64,000 nucleotides of DNA. It comes from Nocardia sp. CY41 (GTDB taxonomy: Bacteria > Actinomycetota > Actinomycetes > Mycobacteriales > Mycobacteriaceae). The DNA lies in contig NZ_VUOS01000021.1 in NCBI RefSeq assembly GCF_009829325.1, positions 62,001 through 126,000 on the forward strand. The letters run 5' to 3'. This document shows, one piece after another, positions 54,570-62,838 of this stretch (the first letter of the stretch is position 1; every line of letters begins with the position of its first letter). A program made the translations under genes and the position numbers. The notes beneath the pieces are model-generated. The model saw nothing but the letters and a program-made list of their open reading frames with translations, was not told the origin of the DNA and did no database searches.

Positions 54570-55223
54570 ATGGACTTGGACAAGATCACGAACTGGACGC
54601 GCGCCGAACGTCTCGGGCTCGCGGACTTCCTCGACGACCTGGACTACCCCGAGTGGGCGGTCGAGTCCCTGTGCCCGGGCTGGACCGTGCACGACGTCTT
54701 GGCCCACCTGACCCTGTCCAATCGGGTCACCCTCGGTGCGACGATCGCTGGAATCCTCCGGGCGCGTGGCGACTGGAACCGGATGACGGAGCGGATGGCG
54801 CGCGAGCGAGCGCGTCGGTACTCACCCACCGAACTGATCGCGCAATTGCGGGAAGGCGCCGCGTGGACCCGGCGGGCGCCAGGAGCAGGGCCACTGGACC
54901 CGCTGGTGGACACCATGATTCATGGGCAGGACATCGCCCGTCCGCTCGGCCGGCGACGCGTCGTGCCCGTCGAGCAAGCCGTCGTCGGGCTGGAACACGT
55001 GCTGCGCAGCCGGTTCTACGGCAGCCAGCAGCGGCTGCGCGGTATCCGTCTCGTGGCCACCGACGCGGAGTGGTCGTCGGGTACCGGGACAGCCGAGATC
55101 GGCGGACCGCTCAGCGATCTGCTGCTCGTGGCGACCGGTCGCGCGGCGGGGCTGGCCGGGTTGACCGGCACGGGTGTAGAACGGCTCACCAGCGCGTTAC
55201 AGGCCCGTGCCCCGATGCCGTAA
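54570..55223 (+). CDS. Mycothiol-dependent maleylpyruvate isomerase-type (DinB-fold) protein
   Basis: A 217-residue protein. The N-terminal signature SLCPGWTVHDVLAHLTLSNRV matches the actinobacterial TIGR03083-type family, whose metal site uses the His in VLAHL and a later DTMIHGQDI motif. These proteins form a four-helix DinB fold and some use mycothiol as cofactor for isomerisation or detoxification. The start ATG 54570 has GAGGACGACC upstream. The substrate is unknown. Confidence 0.88.
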   Translation: MDLDKITNWTRAERLGLADFLDDLDYPEWAVESLCPGWTVHDVLAHLTLSNRVTLGATIAGILRARGDWNRMTERMARERARRYSPTELIAQLREGAAWTRRAPGAGPLDPLVDTMIHGQDIARPLGRRRVVPVEQAVVGLEHVLRSRFYGSQQRLRGIRLVATDAEWSSGTGTAEIGGPLSDLLLVATGRAAGLAGLTGTGVERLTSALQARAPMP

Positions 55224-55225
55224 CG

Positions 55226-55257
55226 AACCAAACTGTTTCTCCACAGTAACTTTGGTT
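55226..55257 (+). terminator. Hairpin behind the DinB-fold gene
   Basis: AACCAAA (55226-55232) pairs with TTTGGTT (55251-55257), with inner CTG/CAG support. It follows the stop codon by three bases. A perfect 12-base palindrome, GTCCGATCGGAC, follows directly at 55258-55269. Confidence 0.6.
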
Positions 55258-55519
55258 GTCCGATCGGACCACCGGACCCCGGTCCTGGATTACAGCGAGG
55301 ACTCCGAGCATGGCACATCGCTGGTGCCGGGGCGCGAAGACGGCAGGTGCCCTCCGGCGTCGCGCCGACCGTGGTGAAACTCCAGCGACGCCTCGTACTC
55401 CGCGCGCGTCCTCGACCCCGGCCAGTTCTCGCTGCGACCGGCATGCCGACGTGGCACTGATCGTGTGAGCTGATCACTCGACCTGGTCGATGTCGGCGGG
55501 CTGATCGAATCAGGCGCGA

Positions 55520-56491
55520 TCAGCCCGTCCCGTGCAGATCGAGGATTCGGGTGAGGGCGTGTTCCAACGCGTAGCCCGTATCGGCGGCGCCGCCCTTCAC
55601 ATCGGCGTTGAGGGTGGCGACGACCTGGAGGGCGGAGCCGATGGTCGCGGGGGTCCAGTTGCGGGCCTGGGCTTGCGCCTTCTTCACCTTCCACGGCGGC
55701 ATGCCGAGTTGCTGGGCCAGTTTGAACGGATCACCGCGGCCCGCCGAGCCGACGCGCGCGATGGTGTGCACCGAGTCGGCGAGCGCGTCGGCGAGCAGGA
55801 CGTGCGGCACGCCACGGTCGTTCGCCCACCGCAGCGCCTCCATGGCACCGGGGCGATCGCCGGCCACCGCGAGTTCGGCCACGTCGAATCCGGAGACCTC
55901 GGCCTTGCCCGAGTAGTAGCGGCGCACGGCCGCCACATCGATCTTCCCGCCGGTGTCCGCGGCCAACTGCCCGCACGCCGCCGCCAGCTCACGCAGGTCC
56001 GAGCCCACTGTCTCCAGCACCACTTGGACGACCTCGCCGGATACCCGCACGCCGGCGGTGCGGAACTCACCGCGCACGAACTCGACGCGCTCGGCGGCTT
56101 TGGTCAGCTTCGCGCAGTCATGAGTAACGGCCCCGGCTTTCTGCAAGGCGGGAGCGAGCGCCTTGGCCCGGCCACCTCCGGAGTGCAGAACGACGAGCAC
56201 CACGCCCTCGGGCGGGCTCTGCGCAGCCTCGGTGATCACCGCGACCGCGTCCTTGCCCGCCTCGGCCGCGGCCTCCAGGATGATCACCCGGTCTTCGGCG
56301 AACAGCGACGGGCTCAGCAGTTCCGCCAGTTCCGCGGTGCTGGCGTCCCCCGCGCGCAGTCGATCGACGGGCACCGCGTCCGGATCGGGAGCCAGCGCCC
56401 GGATCTGCGCGGTCAGCGCGCTCAACGCCCGCTCGATCAGCAACTCTTCTTCCCCGAGTACCAGGTGCACCGGCGCTGGTCGCTCGCTCAC
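55520..56491 (-). CDS. holA: DNA polymerase III subunit delta
   Basis: A 323-residue clamp-loader subunit from GTG 56489-56491 (MSERPAPVHLVLGEEELLIERAL). The three AAA+-like domains are visible without a P-loop, as in all delta subunits; conserved stretches are VVLVVLHSGGG and DPFKLAQQLGMPPWKVKKAQAQAR. It opens the sliding clamp ring. The open frame continuing to 56854 is unsupported. The conserved order rpsT ... holA-comEC-comEA holds here, although rpsT is separated by accessory genes. Confidence 0.94.
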   Translation of the reverse strand: MSERPAPVHLVLGEEELLIERALSALTAQIRALAPDPDAVPVDRLRAGDASTAELAELLSPSLFAEDRVIILEAAAEAGKDAVAVITEAAQSPPEGVVLVVLHSGGGRAKALAPALQKAGAVTHDCAKLTKAAERVEFVRGEFRTAGVRVSGEVVQVVLETVGSDLRELAAACGQLAADTGGKIDVAAVRRYYSGKAEVSGFDVAELAVAGDRPGAMEALRWANDRGVPHVLLADALADSVHTIARVGSAGRGDPFKLAQQLGMPPWKVKKAQAQARNWTPATIGSALQVVATLNADVKGGAADTGYALEHALTRILDLHGTG

Positions 56492-56956
56492 GACAGCGTT
56501 TCCCCGAGACAGGAGGGCACCGTGCTCGACGGCATTGCCGGATTGCTCTGTTCGCCGCGCTCGTCCACAGCCCGATCCTACGATCCGGGACCGACACCTC
56601 ACCTCCCCCAGCCCACCGGATATCGTGGCCCCGCCACCCGGCAGACCGCGATGCTCGGCTCCCGCCGACCCCATCGGACCGAGCCACGGCTCGCACTGCG
56701 CCCGAACTTCTGTCCGCCACGGCTCCCGGCGGTTCCGCGCTAGCGGATCCGGCCCACCGAATGGCATCCGAACCGCATCGCGTTCCTGCACCCGACGGGG
56801 CTCGCAGTAACCGGATCCCACCGCACCCCAGGGGGCCACAGCATCCGGATGCACCCCAGGGGGCGCAGCATTCGGCCGCTCGGGTCGCCGTCAGAGCGGT
56901 AGAGGCCCGATCGCGTGGGCTTCGAGTCGCCCCTGGCATCTCGTGCCCGCCGGTCG
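56492..56956. other. Intergenic region between comEC and holA
   Basis: 465 bases. It contains two tandem copies of a 28-base unit (56823-56848 and 56851-56875) beginning GCACCCCAGGGGGC. No gene can be supported. The holA promoter should lie in 56500-56600. Confidence 0.4.
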
Positions 56957-59713
56957 TCATCGCGCACTCGTCACGCGGAGGTTGCCGTCGCTGCCGGAGA
57001 CCACGAGGTCACCTTGCCGATCGGTGCGGACCACCGTCGCGCCGAGGGCGGACAAGTCCGCCAACACCGCGGCATCGGGATGTCCGAAGGTGTTGCCGAC
57101 GCCGACGCTGACCAGTACGAGCCGAGGACGCACCGCGTCGAGGAACTGGCGTGTGGTGGTGCGTGATCCGTGGTGCGGGAGTTTGAGCACGTCCGCCTGA
57201 ATGGGAAACCCGGGCCGCATCAGCGCGCGCTGGGCGGACGCCTCGATGTCCCCGGTGAGCAGGAGGCGTCCTGCGGGCGTGCGGGCGGTGACGACCACCG
57301 AACGGTCATTGGCGTCCTCGGTTTCGGCGCCCCGAACCGGTCGCGGGCCGTTTGTGGACGGCGCGAGCACCTCGAGCTCGATCGACCCGAAACTCAGCAG
57401 GTTTCCGGCCGACAATTCCACCAGCGGCACGCCCGCGCCTCCGGCGATGGTCACGACCTGGGCGAGACCTGAGACAGGGGCGCCCACCTCACCCGAGGAA
57501 CGCGCCGGCCTTCCACTCGCGTATTCCGCTGGGCTACAGGCTATTTGCGTATGCCACTCCCGTTGAGAAGGACGACGATCTGCGGGCGACACGCTTCGCA
57601 TCCCGCTCTGACCGACCAAACGGCTTCGGTCATCTTCCCCATAGGTTTTTCCGAAACCGGTGCGGCCGTATCCGCCCGCAGCCGGTGTCGGCGGGGAACC
57701 GCATCCGAGACCGACGTCCGGAGGCACCCGATGGGCTTCGCCGGGTGACGCAGGCGGCGGAAGCCCGTCGAGTTCGTGAATTCCGACGGCTATCGCGTCG
57801 ACCGCGCGACCATGCAACGCGCCGGCGAGCCCGTCGATATGGTCGGCGTGCGGATGGGTGAGGATCAACAGGGGGATGCGCGATATGCGCAACCGGTCCA
57901 GACAGGTACGAATCGGGCGCGGGTCCGGCCCCACATCGATCACGACCGCGGCGCCGGGGCCGACCGACAGCGCCAGACCGTCTCCTTGTCCGACATCGCA
58001 GGCCGCGAAGACCCAGCCGCTGGGCGGCCAGCCCGGATGCCAGATCCGCACCGGCACCAGGACCACCGCGACACCGAGCACCATCGCGGCGGCGACCCGC
58101 CGCACGGCTCGGGCACGCGAGGCCGCGACCACGATCGCTACGACGACACCCGCGACCACTCCCCCGACCGCTCCGCCCGGCACCGCGACGGAGGCGCCGG
58201 GCAGCGCCGCCGCCTGGCGGGCCACCCACAGCAACCACCACAGCGGTGGCGCAGCGCAGCGCAGGACCAGGTCGGCGAGGGGTGACCACAGGCTCGCCAG
58301 CACCGCTCCGCCCGCCCCGGCGACGGTGACCGGCGCGATGACCGGGGTGACCAGCACATTCGCGAGCACCGCGACCAGGCTGAGCCGCCCGGTGAGCGCG
58401 ATGACGATCGGCGTCGTCACCACGAACGCCGCGGCGGACACGGCGACGGTCTCGGCGGCCACCCGCCACCATCCCCGGGCGCGCAGCCAGTCGGCCCAGT
58501 TCGGCGCCAGCAGAATCAGGCCGCCCGTCGCGACGACCGACAGCGCGAACCCCGCGTTGACGGCGAGCGCGGGCCACAGGGCGAGCAACGCGATGATCGC
58601 GGCGCACAGCGCGGGCAGCGCCTGCTTACGCCGACCGGTGAGCACGGCCAGCAGGGTGATCGCGCCCATCGCGCCGGCGCGCAACACACTGGGGTCCGGC
58701 CGCGCGACGACCACGAACATGAGCAAGGCCGCGGCGGCGACGGCCGCGGCGGCGCGCGGGCCGAGCGTCAGCAGGCGCACGACGAACAACACGACCGAAA
58801 GCAAGATGGTGAAATTCGCCCCGCTGACCACCGTCAGGTGCTGCAGCCCGGCGATCTCGAAGTTCTCGCGCACTTGCTCGGACAGCGCTGAGGTGTCCCC
58901 GACGACCAGCGCGGGCAGCAGCCCCGCGGAGTCGGACGGCAGTGCGCGCACGGCCGATGCGGCGAAGGCGGCGCGCACCGTATCGGCGCCGCGCTGCCAC
59001 CAGGGCAGCGGCCCGGCGGCGGGTGATCCTTGCGCGAGGAGGGTCACGACGGTGAGGTCGGCCCGGCGCGGCTGTTCCACCCGGGCGCGGAACTCGACCG
59101 GCCCGCCCGGCGACAAGCCGGCCCACTCCGGGCCGGAGGCGAGGACGACCACCGCGCCGCCGGTATGGACGGTCACACCACCGCGCCGGTACTCTCGCAG
59201 ATCCGCGCGTACCACCCATTGCCGATCCGCACCGGAGACTCTGCCACGCAACGGTTTCGGGTCGTCCGTCGGTGTGACCACCACCTGCACGGACTGTCCC
59301 GCCGCCGCCCGCAGCGGGTGGGTCGCCACGCGATGTTCCCGCCATGCCGCGGCAGCCGCGAATCCCGCACCCAGCAGCACCGCCGCGAGCGCCACCACCG
59401 CTACCGCCCGCCGGCGTTCGCCGCGGTGCGCGAGGGCCCACAGCAGCAGCATCCACAGCCCGATGGCCGAGACCGTCAACGCGACCGCCAGCGCAACCCC
59501 CGCCCGCCACCCCGCTGCCACCGCCACAATGGTCGCGCCCCAACAGCACAACGCGGCGGGTAGCAGACGAGCGTCCAGCACCTGTACGGTGCCCGGTTCC
59601 TCCGCCGAAGCGCCCTCCTGCTGGTCTCGGATGTCTTCGGTGCTGGGACCGGCCGGCGACTTCGGGCGAGATCCGCCCCGTCGGTGAGATTCCGTCGATC
59701 CCCCGGCGGTCAT
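56957..59713 (-). CDS. comEC: ComEC/Rec2-type DNA-uptake channel and nuclease-fold protein
   Basis: A 918-residue membrane protein. Order: an N-terminal 45-residue hydrophilic stretch, DUF4131 with two helices, the multi-helix competence domain (about 270-540), and a C-terminal metallo-beta-lactamase-fold domain with THPHADHIDG. ComEC imports single strands during transformation; its activity in actinobacteria is little studied. The lactamase-fold domain is interrupted after GIHEL by an insertion of about 100 residues (DNA 57466-57770) with atypical, less GC-biased composition. It overlaps comEA by ATGA. Confidence 0.93.
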   Translation of the reverse strand: MTAGGSTESHRRGGSRPKSPAGPSTEDIRDQQEGASAEEPGTVQVLDARLLPAALCCWGATIVAVAAGWRAGVALAVALTVSAIGLWMLLLWALAHRGERRRAVAVVALAAVLLGAGFAAAAAWREHRVATHPLRAAAGQSVQVVVTPTDDPKPLRGRVSGADRQWVVRADLREYRRGGVTVHTGGAVVVLASGPEWAGLSPGGPVEFRARVEQPRRADLTVVTLLAQGSPAAGPLPWWQRGADTVRAAFAASAVRALPSDSAGLLPALVVGDTSALSEQVRENFEIAGLQHLTVVSGANFTILLSVVLFVVRLLTLGPRAAAAVAAAALLMFVVVARPDPSVLRAGAMGAITLLAVLTGRRKQALPALCAAIIALLALWPALAVNAGFALSVVATGGLILLAPNWADWLRARGWWRVAAETVAVSAAAFVVTTPIVIALTGRLSLVAVLANVLVTPVIAPVTVAGAGGAVLASLWSPLADLVLRCAAPPLWWLLWVARQAAALPGASVAVPGGAVGGVVAGVVVAIVVAASRARAVRRVAAAMVLGVAVVLVPVRIWHPGWPPSGWVFAACDVGQGDGLALSVGPGAAVVIDVGPDPRPIRTCLDRLRISRIPLLILTHPHADHIDGLAGALHGRAVDAIAVGIHELDGLPPPASPGEAHRVPPDVGLGCGSPPTPAAGGYGRTGFGKTYGEDDRSRLVGQSGMRSVSPADRRPSQREWHTQIACSPAEYASGRPARSSGEVGAPVSGLAQVVTIAGGAGVPLVELSAGNLLSFGSIELEVLAPSTNGPRPVRGAETEDANDRSVVVTARTPAGRLLLTGDIEASAQRALMRPGFPIQADVLKLPHHGSRTTTRQFLDAVRPRLVLVSVGVGNTFGHPDAAVLADLSALGATVVRTDRQGDLVVSGSDGNLRVTSAR

Positions 59714-61068
59714 ACGCGCACCAGATCGCGCAACCGGGCCAGGCGGGCCGGACCGATGCCGTCGACTTCGCCGAGTTGCTCGACCGACGTGAAGCGGCCG
59801 TTGGTCGTCCGCCAGCCGACAATGGCGCGAGCGGTGACAGGCCCTACACCGGGAAGCGCGTCGAGTTCGGCTTCGGAGGCCGTATTCAGGTCGATCCGGC
59901 CCGCCGGGCTCGACGGACGGCTCGGTGCGGCGGCGGACCCGGAGGAGGGACGACCGCCCGCACCGATCGTGCTGCTGCCCTGCTGCGGCGCGCCGGAGCT
60001 CGGCGCGACCGGCCCCACCAGCACCTGATCGCCATCCGACAACCGCTGGGCCAGATTCAGGCCGGTGGTGTCCGCACCCGCGCTCGGGCCGCCCGCCGCG
60101 GCGAGCGCGTCCGCGACACGGGAACCTTCGGGCAGGCGGACCAAACCGGTGCGCTGGACCAAACCGACCACACTGACTACCAATTCGGCCGTCGGCGGGC
60201 CGGGCTCGGCACGCCTTGGTGATTCTCTGACGGCGCCCACCGGTGCGGGAGAGCCGGGTGTCGCCGCGACGGCGACTTGCCCGATCGCCGGCGGCACCGG
60301 GCGAGCGATCGGGCGCTCACGGAAAGCCATCACCCCGGCGATGACCATCGCGGCGATTCCGACCAGCGCGAGTGCGCGTACTCCGCGACGGCCCGGGTCC
60401 AGCCGGATGCCCCGGAACCGTTCGGGCACGAGCCGACGCCGCCAGTGCGGTCCGGCCGTCGGCTCCTCCAGCCAGCCGGGAGACCGGATGCGACCGACAT
60501 CGTCTTCGGCTTCCCGATCGGGCGCCGGAGCGCCGGACAGCCGGAGCAGATCCCACTTCCCGGTACCGCCCGAACTCTCCTCCGGCAGCGGGTCACGCTG
60601 GTGCGCAGCGCCATCGGCGACGCCACTGGAGTGTGCCGAGCCGTGCCCGTCTGCGTCCTGCTCGGACCCCGCGCGGGAAGCCGCCGCACCGACGTCCCGA
60701 GCCACCGAGCGCCCCTTTCCGGCCACTGGACCGAAGCCGTCGACACGCGCCGCGCGACTCGTCTTCGATCCGTGATCCACCGCGCTTTCGGTAGCGAGCG
60801 GCGGTAGCACCGCCATGCCCGATCGTCCCGGGCGTTGGTCGGCGGCCGTTGCGCGGGCAGATTTCGTGCGGCGCGCACTGTCCTGATGGTCGGCGCTGCG
60901 CGGGGGCTCGCCGCGCGGGGAACGCGCCGTCGCCCAGCCGGACGGCCCGCGCTCTGCGTCCGGCTCGGCCGCCCCGATGCCCGCACCGGCCGTTCTGCTC
61001 GCGCCGACCCGGGCGGTCAGCTCTCCCAATCGCCGTCGTACCCGCTCGCGTTCGTCCTGTCGTGACAT
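59710..61068 (-). CDS. comEA: ComEA-like DNA-binding membrane protein
   Basis: A 452-residue protein from ATG 61066-61068 (MSRQDERERVRRRLGELTARV). Residues 1-235 form an unusually long, disordered cytoplasmic region rich in Ser, Arg and Gly. One membrane helix follows (about 245-262). The outer part has a SLBB domain (VVGLVQRTGLVRLPEGSRVADALAAAGG) and two C-terminal helix-hairpin-helix motifs (IDLNTASEAELDALPGVGPVTARAI) that bind double-stranded DNA. It works with ComEC in DNA uptake. Its stop overlaps the comEC start. Confidence 0.92.
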   Translation of the reverse strand: MSRQDERERVRRRLGELTARVGASRTAGAGIGAAEPDAERGPSGWATARSPRGEPPRSADHQDSARRTKSARATAADQRPGRSGMAVLPPLATESAVDHGSKTSRAARVDGFGPVAGKGRSVARDVGAAASRAGSEQDADGHGSAHSSGVADGAAHQRDPLPEESSGGTGKWDLLRLSGAPAPDREAEDDVGRIRSPGWLEEPTAGPHWRRRLVPERFRGIRLDPGRRGVRALALVGIAAMVIAGVMAFRERPIARPVPPAIGQVAVAATPGSPAPVGAVRESPRRAEPGPPTAELVVSVVGLVQRTGLVRLPEGSRVADALAAAGGPSAGADTTGLNLAQRLSDGDQVLVGPVAPSSGAPQQGSSTIGAGGRPSSGSAAAPSRPSSPAGRIDLNTASEAELDALPGVGPVTARAIVGWRTTNGRFTSVEQLGEVDGIGPARLARLRDLVRV

Positions 61069-61435
61069 GGCGGCGACGGTAGTGCCGCCGACCGGCGAGA
61101 AAATCGGTCCGACTTGCCGATTCGACGAACCTGTTGAGAACACCCGGACTGTGCACAACTCGCGGTCGACCGGTCGGAGTCGTCATCCCGACGCGCCGTC
61201 GACTACGCATACGCGCCTTCCCCGCTCGACGCCCGCCCGAACGGTCGCACTCGACCGAAGCGCGGTGGTCGCCACCGATTTCCGACCGGCCGCGACGACC
61301 AACCGAGACATCGGGGCAGCGAATCCGTCCGCGCCCCGACGCAGCGACGGCGGGACAACGCTCATCCCGACGCTCGCGTAAGCAACCGGACAACGACGCC
61401 GCAACCCGACCGCAGGCGGAAGAAAGTAATTCGGG
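61069..61435. other. Intergenic region upstream of comEA
   Basis: 367 bases without a recognisable gene. The comEA promoter should lie close to 61100. The region is somewhat AT-richer than coding DNA around 61100-61160. Confidence 0.4.
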
Positions 61436-61910
61436 TCAGCCCAAATCCTTGGCGAAGCAATTCGACAAGGGGAGCACCTCGTACGGCGAGAAAATCGGGA
61501 TCCGATGGTAGCCACTACGTTCGTAGAAGCGTACGGCTTCCGGTTGCAGGTGACCGGTCTGCAGGATCAACCGAGGGCGCCCGGCCGCCCGGGCGGCATC
61601 CTCTGCCGCGGTGAGCAACAACACCGCAGCGCCCGGAACCGCGATGCGCTGGGCGGACGAACATCCGCTTGACCTCGAGGTCCTCCGCGTTCCACCGCAA
61701 CGCGGCGTGGCCGACCGGACCGTCGGAGTACGCCACGAACGTGCTGTGCACGGTGGCCGGGTCGACCGCATTCGGGTTCGTGGGCAACTGTCTCGCCAGA
61801 TGGGCGTAACGCGGCCCGACCTCGGCGGCCATCTCGTCACGCAATGTCACCGCGTCCGGATGCTCCCAGTCCACCGCGGTCACAGTGAGCGGCGGGCGCA
61901 CAGAACTCAT
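61436..61910 (-). pseudogene. GNAT-family acetyltransferase, frameshifted
   Basis: The N-terminal part reads in the frame ending at 61910 (MSSVRPPLTVTAVDWEHPDA ... KRMFVRPAHRGSG). The C-terminal part (AAVLLLTAAEDAARAAGRP ... FYERSGYHRIPIF) reads in another frame to the stop at 61436-61438. Removing one base near 61630-61634 (coding strand GGGCGCTGCG) joins both into a perfect acetyl-CoA loop RGSGAAVLLL. So the gene has a +1 insertion, either a true mutation or a sequencing error. The position corresponds to that of eis in mycobacteria, but the protein is a short, unrelated GNAT. Confidence 0.85.
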
Positions 61911-61992
61911 CCCCCGACGCTAGCCGGACCGCCGGTGCCGCACGAGCGATCGGATCACCGAATTCATTGTCCGACCCGCCGTTCGGAAACGC

Positions 61993-62835
61993 TCAGTGAC
62001 ACCCGCCCGGGACGACCAGCACGCCCAGCGCTCCCACGCCGAGATGCACCGCCAGCGCGGGCCCGAATTCGGCGACGATGAGTTCTCGGATGCCGGGGAC
62101 GAGTTCGCGCAGCTGGCCCGCGATGGTGTGGGCGGCGTCCTCGGCGCCGAGGTGTTGCACGGCAAGCGCGGCGCCGTCCTCACCCGCCGCGTCGACCGCC
62201 GCGGCGACGAGTTTCACGTACGCCTTGGAGCGTGTCCTGACCTTCTCGCGCAGTTCCAGCCGTCCCTCGACGATGTGCAGCAGCGGCTTGGTGACCAGCT
62301 CGCTGCCGAAGAACGTCGCCGCTGAAGACAGCCTGCCGCCGCGGCGCAGCTGCTCGGTGCGATTGACCAGGATGAACGTGCGGGCCCGCGCGGCGGCGGC
62401 GACCGCCGCGTCGTAGACCACATCCAGCGGCGCCCCGGCCTTGGCCCGCCGCGCCGCGGCCAGCGTGGGCAGCCCGGTGGCCAGCCCGGCGCCCAGCGAG
62501 TCGACCAGGCGGACCCGGTCCGCGGCGTCCATATCGCGCACGGCCTGCCGACCGGCCTCCCACGTTCCGGACAGCCGACGCGAGAGGTGCACCGCGACAA
62601 CGCCGTCGCCGCCGCTGCGTTCCCAAGCCCGCTCGTACACCGCGCGCAGCTCGCCGGGCGAGGCGGCCGAGGTGGTCACGGTGTCGGACGCGTAGTCGAT
62701 CTCGACCGGGTCGACGCCTTCCCGCATCGCTCGGTCACCGACCAGGACGTGTAGCGGGACGACGGCGATATCCAGCTCGTCGAGGTGTTCGGCAGGGAGG
62801 CTGGCGGACGAATCGGTGACGACCACGACTGCCAC
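61993..62835 (-). CDS. DegV-family fatty-acid-binding protein
   Basis: A 280-residue two-domain protein. The N-terminal VVVVTDSSASLPAEHLDELDIAVVPLHV and the later TTSAASPGEL and LVTKPLLHIVEGRLE are the DegV hallmarks; the fatty acid carboxylate is bound by the Ser-Ala-Ser region. Such proteins (FakB-like) present acyl chains for phosphorylation or transfer. Starts three bases behind the octT stop, so both are one operon, and an acyl-carrier role in methylglucose-lipopolysaccharide acylation is plausible. Confidence 0.92.
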   Translation of the reverse strand: MAVVVVTDSSASLPAEHLDELDIAVVPLHVLVGDRAMREGVDPVEIDYASDTVTTSAASPGELRAVYERAWERSGGDGVVAVHLSRRLSGTWEAGRQAVRDMDAADRVRLVDSLGAGLATGLPTLAAARRAKAGAPLDVVYDAAVAAAARARTFILVNRTEQLRRGGRLSSAATFFGSELVTKPLLHIVEGRLELREKVRTRSKAYVKLVAAAVDAAGEDGAALAVQHLGAEDAAHTIAGQLRELVPGIRELIVAEFGPALAVHLGVGALGVLVVPGGCH

Positions 62836-62838
62836 GGA

